Shown here: positions 1 to 12,880 of the stretch, one piece after another
Layout of the letters: every line of letters begins with the position of its first letter
Numbering within the stretch: the first letter of the stretch is position 1
Source: Phytophthora sp. 'mugwort'
Taxonomy: Eukaryota; Oomycota; Peronosporomycetes; Peronosporales; Peronosporaceae
Reading direction: 5' to 3'
NCBI GenBank assembly: GCA_033558025.1
Contig: JAUCEF010000010.1
Span: 1,513,001 to 1,577,000, forward strand
Length of the DNA: 64,000 nucleotides
Translations under genes and position numbers: made by a program
Notes under the pieces: model-generated
The model's database searches: none
The model's input: only the letters and a program-made list of their open reading frames with translations
Told to the model about the DNA's origin: nothing

Positions 1-430
1 ATTTCCACACGCCGGCGAAAGAAGGTGCGTGGACGCCCATCACGGTGTGCCTCCTTATGAGTGGGCGTCAGATCTAACGTCTTGTTCATCTTGTTGTAAT
101 CAAGCCAGTAGACTCGACCAGTATTCGCTGTACGGTCCGGAGGGAGGCCTGCAGACCAAGCTGCTCTTTCAGCTGAGCGGCGCTGAGCTCGCCACCTGCA
201 GCCGCGCACAATCCTGCGCAGCCCGCCGTCGGACGTTCGCGGGGGTCGCCCAGTTCGCTTACCAGCCTTCTCGTTAGTCGCGATGCGTTTGACGGGATCC
301 GGCCCCGCTCCTCCGCAGACACTCTTGGCTTGCTTGCCATGCTGTTGGCAATTTGCTGACTGGTGGTGGAGCAATGCTGGCGTAAAGAACTCCGCCACAG
401 CCAGTCAAATGTTGGCTGGCTTGGCGACAC
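1..430 (-). pseudogene. Tc1/mariner-like transposase, N-terminal fragment
   Basis: The minus strand reads a helix-turn-helix stretch of the Tc1/mariner type: an ERGRI-like segment, then SAAQLKEQLGLQ and RTVQRIL. A stop follows at about 86. Beyond the stop the frame gives LTPTHKEA, which matches the LTP-HK-A segment that normally follows the helix-turn-helix in Tc1 transposases. The frame is then lost before the window edge. The catalytic DDE part would lie outside the window. It is a dead remnant and no terminal repeat is visible. The family call rests on short motifs only. Confidence 0.5.
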
Positions 431-531
431 AGTAAAATTTTGACAATCATTCTGTTATCTTGATTTTTGTATTGTCTGGCTATTGGCGATATTTTTGGCG
501 CGGTTGGAAATGCGGTCGGTTGTAGTACAGC

Positions 532-1040
532 ATGTCAGCGGGACACGAGTTCGCTGCTCTCGACGCGCTGATTCAAGCCGTGACGACTAACGGGAAAAAG
601 CGCCGCAAGCACTACACATTCAAGCAGAAGAGGGAGGTGCTACGTGCGACCGAGGGGATGGGTGAGCGCGAGACTGCGCGCTACAAAGGTGTCCTCCTAT
701 GGACATTAAACGACTGGCGAAAGCAAATGAAAGATATTCTCGCATTTGAAGGAAGCAAGAAGACGATCTCAAGAGCGCGAGGGTGGCCAGAGAGCGTACC
801 GTTCGGCGCAGAACTAATCACTTACATGAAGGATACACGGCGAGACTCTTTCCCCCTGACAGCACGCTTCATGGCCGTCTTCGTCCGCGAGAACTGCCGC
901 GACTGGCTGCAAGGATACGTCGAAAGCAAGAAGGACGCAAGCACCGCCTACGAATCGCTTTTCGGCTGCTTAGACGTTTCGCTTACCGATACGGTTTTGT
1001 CCAGCGTACACCCAGTGGATTAAAGGTTTACGCTTTGATA
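532..1040 (+). pseudogene. pogo/Tigger-like transposase, truncated and frameshifted
   Basis: An ATG-started frame of 163 codons encodes a basic helix-turn-helix segment (KRRKHYTFKQKREVLRA, then TLNDWRKQ) and a second region with FGAELITYMKD, as in oomycete pogo-type DDE transposases. Near position 970 the coding signal jumps to the third frame, where RRFAYRYGFVQRTPSGLK continues the expected family pattern. That implies a single-base frameshift. Nothing resembling the DDE catalytic domain follows, so the copy is also truncated. The N-terminal DNA-binding part would have recognised transposon ends. Confidence 0.55.
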
Positions 1041-2593
1041 TTCTACTCTGTTACTATTATTAATATGTTATGCAAACTGTGATTCTGTGCTCTTTATCTG
1101 TGTATTAAGAGAAAATTGCCGACCTTGAAGCAGTGCAAAGGAGTTTGCGGTTGTCTTTAAGAATAGATTTGGATCGTATGCTGCTAGCGCTATCTACAAG
1201 ACTGATGAGACAGGAATATATTACGATACGCCCCCATCAAAAATTCTGTCACAAAAAAGCAAGGCGGCGCCAATAACGGCCCAACAGAAGCACTCAGCAA
1301 GGATGACAGCAGTATGTACAATATGTGCAGATGGTACGAAGTTACCATTACTTTATTGTGTGAGGGGCGCCAAACGGCACTATTGAACAGGAAGAGCTCT
1401 TACATACCCGGAAGGTACGTCTATTCTTATTAAGAGGTTTTGTGATAATTGTTTATAATTGACTATGTACTTAGGGCATGTATATACTGTTCAAAAGAAG
1501 GCGTGGATTGGAGTTCATAATTATGTTAACTCCATGTTACTAATTGACGATTGACATTAAATTTGATGCAGGTAAAAAGCTGCTTATATCGTTTCCATTG
1601 TGAAGGTAGTAGCGAACAGAATAATCGAAACAAATGAGATTTCAAAATATCCGAAAGGTACGATTTTTAAGTTTAGGTACAGAAGAATACTAATATTTGG
1701 AAAGTTGCATGGAACAACGAATGGCCACCTGTACGAGTATCTCCGAGATTGACTACGATAAAACAGTTTATCATAATCCTTACAACTTCACCAAGCTATA
1801 AATATTTTTGAAGGAGGTCAAATTTGATTGGCGCCTATTCGTCAAAGCAAAGATAATTAATAACCAATCACAATGATAGGTCATAACCAACGTCCTTTGT
1901 AGTCCGCGCTTGCTCTGAGATTTTGTATGGGATCGCATTTCTGTCCACAGGCCATATCTTCCGTCGATGTGTATTCAAGATTGCAAGCCCTTTGAGTTTA
2001 AAAGCTGGTTTTGTAAGGATTTCTACCCTGCTATTAATATGCAAGCCGCTTGCGACTAAGCGGCGCTTATGGACAAAGGCATGCGGCCGGGCTCCTACAG
2101 CGAAAGAAGACATGGAATATATTTAAACTAGGGTTGTCGGTAGTAAGAATGCTCCAGCGTGCTTCCATTTGGCAGCACGAGCTGCAATTTGGAATTGTGA
2201 CACCTTCATTTCCCGTGACGAAATGGAGAGCTCTGGCAGCGCCAAGAGCTTTTTAACTACATTCTTAGCTGACCATTAAGTGAACGTTTGGAATGCTGAA
2301 GCATCGGTTCCGGTTATTTTGTCGGTACTTGGAGCAGAAGTCCTTCGAGAACTGTACGAGGTACAAACTTAACCACTATGGTGTTTCACAACATTCTTCA
2401 AGACTTTAACGCATTAGAACGAGATCTCAGTACAGACAATATGGGTAGTAGTATAGTTCAAGGCCTGTCTTGAAAATTTATTTTATCTGGGTTAGGGTTA
2501 ATTCGCCAGAGCTCAGCTTCAGCAAGATAGCGTCCGGATAAGGTCTTCTCATTCAACAGCTTGCAAGTTAAGTACGGCCTTTTGGCGTCGGAG
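1041..2593. other. no recognisable gene
   Basis: AT-rich sequence with only short frames on both strands. I see no conserved motif, no promoter signature and no clear repeat. Confidence 0.5.
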
Positions 2594-3057
2594 GGCCTCC
2601 GCAAACTTCTTCGCACCAGGAAGCGCATCCGAAGACGGCGCTCTGCTCATCATTGCTTTACCTATGTTCTTGATGCCATGGGCTAAGGCACACTGTTGTT
2701 GAAACACACACAATATGTGTTAGACTCATATATACAGTAATATCCGGTAGTCGCAAATCGTAGAGGAAGCGAAAGAAGATGAACGGCGACTCCTTCGACG
2801 TAGTCGCCGTTCATCTTCTTTCGCTTCCTCTTCCTCAAGTTGTTGTCACGGTTCGTTTCGATGTTATCGTCCCCTTCATCAAACCCAGACATATGCTGAC
2901 CGACAACAGTTCTGAGAGGCAGCGGTGCTTCGGAACAGGAATGCCCTGCTACCGTTACCAACGTCCTCATATCGTCTGGTAGTCGCTGAACCATTTTACA
3001 CCCAAGTGGATACTTGGCGCTTGGGTTGCTACGTCGACGCATCAACAGCCCGTGCAC
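2594..3057 (-). other. possible gene remnant carrying a hairpin
   Basis: A minus-strand frame from 3057 to about 2683 encodes a basic and acidic stretch (SGFDEGDDNIETNRDN, then RKRKRKKMNGDY). A second short frame at about 2655-2594 encodes AKKFAEALRRQKAVLNLQAVE and then a stop. The two could be exons or the end of one broken reading frame. I do not recognise the product. The large inverted repeat at 2762-2831 lies inside and would disturb any coding role. Confidence 0.2.
2762..2831. repeat. perfect inverted repeat (hairpin), 30-bp arms
   Basis: Positions 2762-2791 are the exact reverse complement of 2802-2831, separated by a 10-base loop (CCTTCGACGT). Such a perfect palindrome suggests recent formation by inverted duplication, or a foldback element end. 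No target duplication was found. Confidence 0.9.
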
Positions 3058-3311
3058 GGTTCAGATAGATTGGGTAGGCTACGCTCAGGGCGTGATCACT
3101 ACTCAAAAATTCAAAACCCCGAGGTTATGGTGCTGGCTCCCAGGACATCACTAAGCTGGCACAGAAAAACCAATCCCTACGGTTTACGTCATTCATATAA
3201 AATCCGGTTCATTTCCTTCGAGCATACAAACGTGGGGGGTCAAAATGTGGTTCATTTGGTTACAAGCCAAAGGCATGAAGGTTCCTTGCTTGGAAAGCAA
3301 GGGGCCGAATG

Positions 3312-3326
3312 CCCCCCCCCCCCCCC
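3312..3326. repeat. C15 homopolymer
   Basis: Run of 15 C on the plus strand, one of a series of long G/C homopolymers in this window. Confidence 0.95.
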
Positions 3327-3654
3327 TTCTGATGGGCTTTGACCGTAATGAACCACACGACCCCCGATACGCACGCCTTCCACGTTGGTGGAGCCCGATG
3401 AGATGCTGCAGCTGTATCGCCGAGTAAGTCCGCAAGGACGCTTCCACCAGTAACTCTGGTTGAACTTGCAGGGTACAGTTGAGTTGATAGCCTCGCCTAC
3501 AACGCTGCGTAGATCCTTTGTCATTCAGCCTGCTCCGAGCTAGGCAGGCCCGTCGTGGTCTTCTGGATAGTAGGCAGGTTTGCCCCCAACAGAAAGGGAG
3601 AAACCCCCAATTGAAATCAAGTGTCTGGAAGGGGGCAGGGGCAGCGGGAACTAC

Positions 3655-4105
3655 ATGATGTAGTCCTGGTGGTAAGACTTGCCGCACGGGCCGCTGGAGC
3701 TGGTCGGCCAGCGCTTCGCAATGAGCACCTCCATGTCCGTTTGCTTGCAGTGGAAGCAGAGGTGTGTCCGGCGGCAGCCGCCGGGCACAGCCATGCCCCG
3801 TCCGCAGCCTCGGCGGCGCCGCTATCAGGTGGCAGACAGCGCGGGTGGAAGGCGGAGATGCAAGGCCCGGCTCACACCATGGGGTCGTCGTCCTCGAGCT
3901 CGCACACGACGCAAGTGTGCTCGCCCTTGCCGCGATTGTCGGCCGGGGGCGGAGTCTTGGGGCGCACGCGCTGCCGCCGCAGGCCCTCCTGCGGCTACAC
4001 GCGACGCTTCTTGCACTGCTTTGGGTCCAGCGGCACGCGAATCAGCGGCCCGAGTTGGAGCTGGAGCTGCTGCTGGTACTGGAGCTCGGCGCGTGGATCG
4101 GCTGA
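3655..4105 (-). pseudogene. PHD-finger protein remnant
   Basis: The minus strand from about 4105 reads a Q/L-rich segment, then RPKTPPPADNRGKGEHTC, then CVVCELEDDDPMV, a TGA stop exactly where the next PHD cysteine is expected, then CISAFHPRCL and WLCP. After a one-base frame change it continues HLCFHCKQTDMEVLIAKRW and CGKSYHQDYIM. The C-x2-C, AFHPRC and WLCP order is that of a PHD zinc finger. The following C-x2-C and CGKSYHQD resemble the second zinc-binding unit seen next to PHD fingers in NSD-type chromatin proteins. Another in-frame stop lies in the upstream part (RRV then TAG). At least two stops and one frameshift make it a pseudogene. The chromatin role is inferred only from the domain. 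Confidence 0.55.
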
Positions 4106-7100
4106 ATCTCCATTGGCGTCACCGCGCTGCTAGTCTCCATCACCTTATGTGTCATGACGCCTCAGCCGCTAGACGTACTGCACTGCGCCGAAATGGACAG
4201 CGCGTTGGGGTAGCACTTGCCGTGCGGGCCCGCTGCAAGGCTTCATTCGTAGGATTCCTGGTCGCACGATGGGCCACTGCACAGCGACCCAGTCCTGGTC
4301 GCCAAGCTCCTCTTGATCCTCTTGACCCCTGAGTTGTAGATCCGCAATGGGGGTGTCCCAGTGGGCGCCAACCCGGCGTTGGCGAGGCGAGGGGAGTGCG
4401 TCACGTCACTACTCCCTACGTGTAAAATTCTAGCGGGCCGCAACCTTGGACATCGCGGGGAACTTGACCTGGTGAATCTCCGTTGGCTTGATCGGCGGCG
4501 TTGCCTTGGTCACGGGGGTGTTGGCCCGTGACCCGCGACGGCAAAACAGGTTTGCGAGCCACGTAGCGACTAGTGACTGGACGAAATCGTGCTGTCCATT
4601 TTCTGCTGCTACGTGAGCATCTTGGCGGTCGATCTTCATATGCAGTGCAGATTGTCTTCCTTCCTCTGGAAAACGCGCTTTCCCCAGCTCCGTCCGCTTC
4701 ACTATTACGCTTCACTCACTCTTCGCTGCCTACACACAGAAAACAAGCCTATGCTGTCGAGCGGAGCCAGCATGCAATTGACGCATGTTTGTGGAATCGC
4801 TACCTCCAACTGGTACTTTCCGTCCAATGTAGGCATGGCAAAGCTCAACACTACCTGCACTGCAGCTGTTCTACAACAACAAGGTCCATGACCCGTTCCG
4901 AATGCAGCTCTAGAGCATACCAATCACGCAACCTTGTTTTGGGCTGTTGGACATTATGTTCAACGAATTCATCGTGTTCTGCTGCCACAGAACTGTCGAC
5001 GACAAGAAACCGTCGTTTTTTTTAAGCTGATGGAGCAACTAGTTGCGGTCGGCTCGGCGAGGCGTTAAATGCTATTGCGTTACGTGATATGTTTAATGGA
5101 ACAACAAAAGCGATATTGGAATCGCTGATATTTAACACTGCTATAACATATGTTAATATCAGTTTTGGATGGTAGGAACCAGTCACCTCGCGTGAGCAGA
5201 CGACGCCGTCGACTGGGAGCGAGCGATCAGCTCCTACAGCGGAAGGGGGCGTTGTAGTTAATAGGGCCATTGCCTTAAGAAGATGTTGAGGGCTTTCAGG
5301 GAGTGAAGCGGAGCCAACGCCGATCGCACTATTTAACGTCCAGCCTGGATTGTTCGCGAAGTATTTCTGCCCAGGATGCTCTAACTGAAATCGATGGCGC
5401 GTTCTTTGGTAAGCTATGCATGCTGACTGTTACTGCATATATTTTAAAGTGGATGATGCGGCCCCGAGCCCCACACAAAACCTGTTGATATTTTGCATTA
5501 TTTACTTTAATCCCGCTTGCTCAAGGCCGGTTAGACGGTTAGAAAGCCTTTTTTGAGATTCCTCAGCTTAGCTGAATGAAACCAGCGGTGGTGTGAGAAG
5601 CCTTTGGCGACCGACGAATGATCACTGGAAAACGACGGCTTGGAGATCCCGGTGTCATTGTCGATTATAAGCACGCCACGGAAACGTGATCCTATGAATA
5701 CGTTGCGGATCTAAACTTCACCAAAATTCGCAACGATTACATGCGGCCTACCAGAAGAGTTCCTGGTTGAAATTGATATACACATTAACGCGTTCGTTCC
5801 TATGTCAGGTGGCGCGGTTTGAGCTTGTTCATCACGTCATCGTAGGTCTCGCTACGCCGTCGATTCCTTGCATCCGAAAGTGTTTCCGAATGGAGGCATT
5901 CAATGGCATCCTGATTCGACGGTACACTGGACAAGATACATTCCACCACCGCTAACATGATACGCAGACGGTTCGTCACAATGATAGTGTATCAACCGCT
6001 TATTCGCGGTGATGGCACTGAACATGATAAGTTTTCTGACTTCGCATTTGAAACACACATGATCCATTACGCGCTAATCATTTACAACGATGGGTTATGA
6101 AACATGTTAGGTCCACGTGGAGGCGACGTTTCCCCCACCACCAACTACAGAGCTCGGTAAATATCTATTTATATTTGTGAGCTTGTATCATGGAAGGTAC
6201 AATATTGTATGGCCAGTACCTCGAATTTACCCCATTTTATGCGGTATAACTTTGTCTCATTTGGTGTACTCTAGATCTTCAATCGATGCTATTCCACTCT
6301 TCTTCGCCCTTTAGAACTTCTTCGCGCGCATTTTACGCTGCTTTAGAGATGACTTTGGTGCTACAAGATCCCAAATCATTCAAAGTCACAATACCGTCTC
6401 AAGCGTTTCAGCGCTCATGGTCTTGCGAAGATATCTAAACGTGATCTTCATGGAAGAGACGAAGCGCCCGACCTCGGCTAGTACGTGCAACCACTTCAGA
6501 TCTCGGAGCACATGCAGTCGGACTTAATAGCATCGCAAATCAGCGGGCCATCCACTCGACTTAGTCGAACTTGTCAGGGAGCTTGGGTGGACTTGTCAGA
6601 GAACTTAAACGGGCTTGCCAATGAGGCGCTTCATAATTCCCAGGAAGTTGCTTTCTGTGTCCATATGTGCCAAGAAGACTGTGACACGCATTTGTGTTTA
6701 GCATCTGCATTGGATTTTGCTCCTGGCCTAATCGACCTACAATCGGCTCGTGAATACTCGCTTCATCACACTGGTAACTCCCCGTGCAGTGCGCCCACCT
6801 TTGTGCGCAATAGCCATTACCGCCAAGTGACCCCCCCCCCCCCCCACAGCCGATCAATAAACGCAATTGATACCCTAATAATGATGTCTTTGGCATTATG
6901 TAAACTCACCTGTATAATGTTCAATAATTGAAAATTGCAACGAACTCAACCTCGATAAGACGGGTGGAATTCGTGCAAAACGTAAAACAATGACGCAAGG
7001 GTAATGTAGTAAGCCTCGCGGCTCAAAACAGCAAAAACCAGGATTCGTTCGGGGTGTGGTTTCGTCAGCAAGTTCCAAGCGGAGTTCTCAGCAATGTCGG

Positions 7101-9363
7101 CATTGCGACACAATACGTCAAGAATGCTTTGTTCATCTTGCCGTGCGGGTGCGTCATGATGCCGACTGGTGGCGTGCTGTATGCGATGGAACGGAAGGCG
7201 GTGCGTGCACCTTGATCCGGCATTCGTGATTGCATAATTTGAAATAACATTTTTAAACTCATGCGTTTCGCAGATACGGTAAGGAAGACGTAGTTTGAAT
7301 AGACGCCGGTTGGACATGCTACATAAGACATGAGCACATGCCTAAACTGATGAGCTACGTCATATTATCATGGAGAGTGAGAGTGAAATGATTCCACAAT
7401 TGGCTCTGATATTGCGCATTTTGACCGTTGTTTCGAGGCAGCAACTTGTAGTGCGACAACTTCATGCGCCTCACGCTCAAAATGATCGTGGCGGATGGAT
7501 TGTCCGCAATTGCTTACACCTTTGTAGTACGACATTTGAAGTAATACTCAACGTTATTTCCATGAACATATATATGTATTGTAGCATGATGTATATGGCC
7601 CAGACCACAGTATTAGTATTAATAATAACGACATTGGTTCGGCTGGTAATCAGAGCCTTTGTTGCCTCAGAAGACGTAGCACGCATTCTGCGACACTGAC
7701 GTGGCTATATAAAAACACTGTGCAATTTGGCTTTGGAAGAATGGTTTCCCTTGTGCACATCGACATCCTCGCCAGTATTTCACAGAGCCCAGATTAACAT
7801 GGATGGTGGTTTATGCACGCTATGAAGACGATATACTATTTGCTGATTCTACACTAACACTTAGCTACAGTCGCCTATTGCAATATGTGCACTACCATCA
7901 TTCAGGTGTTCGCCTCACTCGTACGACAGAAAGTGTCTGTGATAGCTGTGTACGGCTTGATATTCAGCTACAAACAACCCGATCTCCTTGAAGGCGATTA
8001 AAAGTGAATCGGCCTCCTCAAAACGATTCATATCGATGAAGCAATCACGCAGCGGTGGTTTATGTTAACATTTATTAAGACATACACTGCTCTACACCTT
8101 TCAAGCCAGTTTTTTGGTAATGAGATCATCCCACTATACGTATAATACCGATGTGTATCTTCAAATTGCGGCTTGTGCTACAGCTTCGATTGCTGATAAT
8201 GGCACAACAAGCAACAACTCTGGTTAATATAATTACACAACAGCAGAAGCAAACGCAGCAATTCAATCGGAGGTGGATTCATCTGTAAAGTGTCTTGAAT
8301 AGACCCTGCACGCCGGATTTGTGGTCTGTCGCTCGCAAGGTCCAAAGTCCGTCTGGCAGTCGGATCAGAACTCCTGTCCCCAAGCCGGTGTCAGCCTCGC
8401 TGGCTCGACAACCTATTTTATTTGCTAACTTTCCTATTAATTCTTAGTAATGCTCGTACCACAAATACTAGCACGCGTCCTTCAAGAAACGCTCACCTGA
8501 CCCATTGTACGTATGCCTCAGACGTCTCTGAACCGCAGTTCTTCAGCGAGCTCGCGGCACACTGGCCTCCTATTCTGCTCGTTGGTTTGCGCACCCCAAG
8601 GTCCATCGACCTCTTCCCACCCACACTGGTAGCTTGCCAGCAATGCCGCCACTCGTTTAATTCGTCGCTCGCGCTCTACGGCGCACGTTCAGCAATGTCC
8701 GTATCTCGCGGCGCGGATTCGGGGTCGGCTCACTTGCGCTTCTCGACGCAGATTCCATTTTGAGCTCTCTCTCAGCTCAGCGCACCCAGACTGCGGCTCT
8801 TTCGAATCCGAATCCAGCCAGCCGCCGGCAGCCTGCCGGCCGTCCTGCATCCGATTGTCCCAGCGTTTCGTCCAATGCCCTGCGTCGACCCTCGCTCCAT
8901 ACTGTCCAGCACTTCACCCGACACGACATGCACCCCACCGTCCAACAATCTGTGTTCTTGCAACTGCGTCTTCTCCACGTTGTCCAGCGGCTCGTGCACG
9001 ATCTTCGGGGCTCACATGCTGCTCACTGACCCTAATGTTACATGACTTCCTCAATGCTAGGGGGCCATGCTGGCGTCGTGCAATACATACTCGTTGACTC
9101 CGACCCAATCTGCGGGTTTACTTCAATCGCTCAGCTGCCGTTAATACACAAGGATATATTGGCCTGTCCGGTTACGCCGTTTTCTTCACTGGAACTCCAC
9201 CGTTTGTCACTCGAGAGCCCTCCGAGGCTCGTACTCGTAGTTTTCGTCTCTTTCATTTCGTAATTCTTGCAGTCGGCGTTACAGGTCGAACTGCCGCCGT
9301 TTTTTCGTACAATCACTCGTGTCGCCTCGACATTTTGTCCGTTCGGGACTTTATCTTCATGCT
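4106..9363. other. gene-poor region with no supported gene
   Basis: Many short frames occur on both strands but none shows a convincing domain, signal peptide or promoter. A minus frame at 4702-4430 (90 codons) lies just upstream of the PHD remnant and could be its decayed 5' end. The stretch contains one C15 tract (6831-6845). No LTR or inverted terminus was found by eye. Confidence 0.45.
6831..6845. repeat. C15 homopolymer
   Basis: Run of 15 C on the plus strand in otherwise non-coding sequence. Confidence 0.95.
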
Positions 9364-10640
9364 TCAGTTGCGCCGAGACATCGGCGGCTGTTCGCGGTAG
9401 GAGGGACGTCGGGTAATGAATAGCTCACGAAGAAGGACGAGTGGGGTAATGATTAGCTCCGGCGTACCACCTCGATCTTCGTGCCGCAACACAAAGTTCT
9501 TATATCCAGCCAACTCAACAATCCGCATTGGACCCATCCACTGATGCACGAATCTCGTACCCTTTGGTGGGTTGTACACCCACACGTGATCGTCAACCTT
9601 GAAGAGACGCTTCTGTTTGCCATTTCGATCATAGTATCGGGCTTGACGCGCTCGTTCCTTGTGTCTCGCTTGCTCTGCGCATTCGCGGCTCCGCTACATT
9701 GCTGCTACCAGCCTCGCGTGATAATTCATCAGCTCGCCGGCTTCATGCACCCCCGCCGGCCGTATTGGCTCGATGGGTGGACGCAGCCGTCTCCCCATCA
9801 TCAACTCGATCGGCGTCAGGGCGACGGTCGAGTACTTCGCGGGGTTGCACCCGTACACCGAGCACTGCACCTCGGACTCCAAACGTTCTGCCTCTCGTCG
9901 GACATGTACGTCGCCACACAATTCTTTCCATGACCGGTAGAAGCGCTCCACCAGGCCGATCATCTGCGGACGCCAGGGGTCTTGGTTGGTTTGCCTCGCT
10001 TGAAGCAGATTCGCCAGCAAATCGATCACCTTGCCAGCGCGCCGTCCGTCAGCAGCTCGTTGAAACCACCAGACTTCAACACCACGTCCTCCATTAGGAC
10101 ACCGTCATGCTCTTCGCCAGGTGTTGCGCCACGCGCTTGGCCACGGCGTAACGCGTCAGATACTCCTGCGCAGCTATAACGTAATGTTCATATCCATCGG
10201 CCATCGGGAATGATCCCGCCACCTCCAGCGCCCAGAGATCGTCAACGTTTCCACCGCATAAGCTACGTAGTGGTGGAAGGACCTCACGCGGCCTCGCCTA
10301 TCGACTTCTGCACTTCTGACATCCTCGTACCCAGTTTCTGACCTCGTGTTGCAATTAAGGCCACCAACACAGCGTCGCGACGCGCCAATACGTACGGGTC
10401 CTCGGAGATGTCAGCCCAAATCGACCCATGCATTTCTTAAAACACCACTGCCCAAAGTGATGGTGGCAGTATTGCACTCTTGCCGCGCGTTGTGTGGATG
10501 ATGTCCAAGCCGTACATCTGTTCGACCACCGTGTCTCGACGCTCGCCAGCTTCCTGGCGTTTGCGCACCAATCTGCTGGCTTGCTATGCCTGTGGCTTCT
10601 GCAGAGTGGTTCCGGGCTCACCTTGTCGTGCTACCCGATA
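9364..10640 (-). pseudogene. Ty3/gypsy integrase remnant
   Basis: Read on the minus strand from about 10640 downward. A frameshifted zinc-binding part is followed by DDLWALEVAGSFPMADGYEHY (first half of the catalytic core, about 10250-10180). Next comes LLANLLQARQTNQ and PWRPQMIGLVERFYRSWK (second half of the core with its glutamate, 10020-9920). The C-terminal segment is VWVYNPPKGTRFVHQWMGP (9585-9500). This is the order of an oomycete gypsy integrase, which joins retrotransposon cDNA to the chromosome. Several frameshifts separate the pieces. The first catalytic aspartate position reads Glu (ALEVAG). No LTR was found for it, so it looks like an isolated pol fragment. Confidence 0.75.
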
Positions 10641-10727
10641 ATTAAACCTAATGGACAGGAAACACCCCCTTTTCACTGAGTGGAATTTAGTACTACGTAA
10701 AAATATTTCAGCTCCCCTCCTCCGGAA

Positions 10728-10738
10728 CCCCCCCCCCC
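10728..10738. repeat. C11 homopolymer
   Basis: Run of 11 C on the plus strand, upstream (in the minus sense) of the gypsy integrase remnant. Confidence 0.95.
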
Positions 10739-11356
10739 GAACTAGCTGGTTAAATTGACTGTGGTACCTGAATAGATCGGGAAACAGCTGACACGTCTGA
10801 TGAACAGGCTGTTACATTTGAAACGATATATCCTGTTAATGTGGCTGCAGTGCTAAAGGCAGTACTTCTGAACCGTTCGGTCCTTCAGTCACAAGTTCTC
10901 AATTGCTGCTGTCAGCTTCCGCTCCTCCCATTATAACTACTATCAGACACAAAAAAGCAAGTCCCTATCAGCTAAGTATATTTCCATTCCGCAGCAATTC
11001 CTCACTTATTGCTCAGCTGTCGCTGTCGATCATAAATGCTGCTTCTACGTCGACAAGAGTCGTCCAAGACAGCAGAGCCATTATAGCCAGGGTTTGATAG
11101 TAATGGAATTTCAAGGGATTAGACTAATACTGAAATTGACTTGGGTTCTGCATCGAACATAGTCTTAGTTCTACTAACTGAGAATATTGCTTAGTACTAA
11201 TACTAGTATGACTATTAAATCGACTACTAAAACAGCACTTGCTACCTACCACACGCTGTGCTTACTCTCCTCCATTCGTTGAATTTCAGCCCGGTTGTCG
11301 TGCAACACTAGTCGCCGTTGAGCTCGTTCGTTGTCGGTACGAGTTCGAAGCGGACA

Positions 11357-11764
11357 CTAGCAGAGCTGCTCGATGTTCCAAACGTTGTTACCTTGTTTTG
11401 TTCGCATGCTCAGCTTTTCCAGGACAGCGTTGCGCTCTTCTTCGTTGCTGTACTGACGCTTAGCCACTTCAGCCCAGTCAACGTGATAATTCAGCCATTT
11501 ATCCACCAACTCATCCGCTGGTATATCCACTGCATCTCCTACCGGGTTACTTTCAGGCTGCTGCGAAACGGCCTCGTCGCATAAGAGCACCAGTTCACTG
11601 TCCGAAGCCGACAGTCTTTCCTGGCCAGGCGAGCGCAAAGTATACGCCTCCAAAGCATCGTCATGGTTGCTGCTTGCAAACTTTTCCCTGTAGAACACAT
11701 GATGATCTTTGAGTAATAGTTCTCTAGTTTGCGCCAAAAATGGACGATACTTGATTGAAGGCAA
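11357..11764 (-). other. open frame, possibly retroelement-derived
   Basis: A 135-codon frame, acidic and free of stops (ADELVDKWLNYHVDWAEVAKRQY near its end). It lies upstream of the gypsy integrase remnant in the same orientation, so it may be a linker or gag-like part of that element. I do not recognise the domain and the frame is open at neither end into neighbouring coding sequence. Confidence 0.3.
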
Positions 11765-12588
11765 TGGCGCCTTACACCACTAAGGTCGGTATGTCCACAT
11801 CTTGCACTTTAAAACAATAGTTATACGGAATAGTTATCGAGATCTCAATAGAAAAAAATATCACAGCCATTAGATTTTTTGGGAGCTGAAATTACTGTCG
11901 ACGCAACGAGAAACTACTTAGTCGATTTCAAAGTATTTTTGCCGCAGCCCTTCGACCGACTTGGCCGAGTCCTATTGTGTGAACATACTGGTTTCCGATA
12001 GTACTTGTTGAACTTCGGGGGGAGGGGGAGGCTTGCCAGGCTGGTTGAGATCTGCGTTTCTTGCTGTCGATCTAGTCAAGTTTCCCCCTTTGAAGATCTA
12101 TGATGATTATTTCCATACGCATCAAGATGTGTATAAAAAAAAAACGTCCCCCCCGATACGTGGAGCTCGGGTGAGGCTACCGTTCACTGATCCGTGGCTT
12201 TGATAATTGGGCTTCAGCCGGCTCGTCGTCGGCCTCCGAAGCCGACGCGACGCTCGAGCAAACGGCAGTCTCGAATCTCGCGGTCCTCTTAGCGCGTATT
12301 TGGTAATGGAGAGCTGGGAGGGGGTGAAAAAGGAGCCGGAGGGATGCTTTCTTTCTTTTGCTGCGGGCTGATATACCGAGATTTTGTGACTTATCCACTT
12401 CCATGGATTTCTATAAATATACTCAACCCGTTAATTAAAAAAAAATATAGTGCGGACCCTCGCCTGCTGCTGCTTTGAAAGGTCACCATAGCCATACGTT
12501 TCCGGTTGCTCGTGTCACGACCTCTTGCCACTCAACTTCCGCGAATGGCGGCGGTGAGCGGTACTTGTCATATGATTTGACTTTGGCT
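11765..12588. other. no recognisable gene
   Basis: Contains A-rich runs and a short minus frame (12404-12177) without identifiable features. Confidence 0.45.
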
Positions 12589-12869
12589 TCAGGAATTGCT
12601 CGATCTTCTGGTGAAATCTGCTCTGCTCAGCGAGTCCGTGGCACACCCTCTGGCGATGTACTCTGCTTTAATGCCTTCGTTTGTGACTTCACTTGCGGTG
12701 GTGGATTGATCATTGGAAAACGTATAATAGTCGCCGAGCATCGCAATTTGACCGTACATGCACTCGGAAACCATCCGTTTCCACGAAGCTTCAGGTAAAG
12801 CAACGTAATTCATAATGGGCATATGTGCATGACCAACCGCTGATCCAAAAGGGAAGAGGCCGAGCGGAG

Positions 12870-12880
12870 CCCCCCCCCCC
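12870..12880. repeat. C11 homopolymer
   Basis: Run of 11 C on the plus strand within the 3' part of the DIRS-like element. Confidence 0.95.

Noticed and set aside
7803..7991. Frame with VVYARYEDDILFAD, resembling an RT active site
   Set aside because: No other RT motif on either side; chance similarity is likely.
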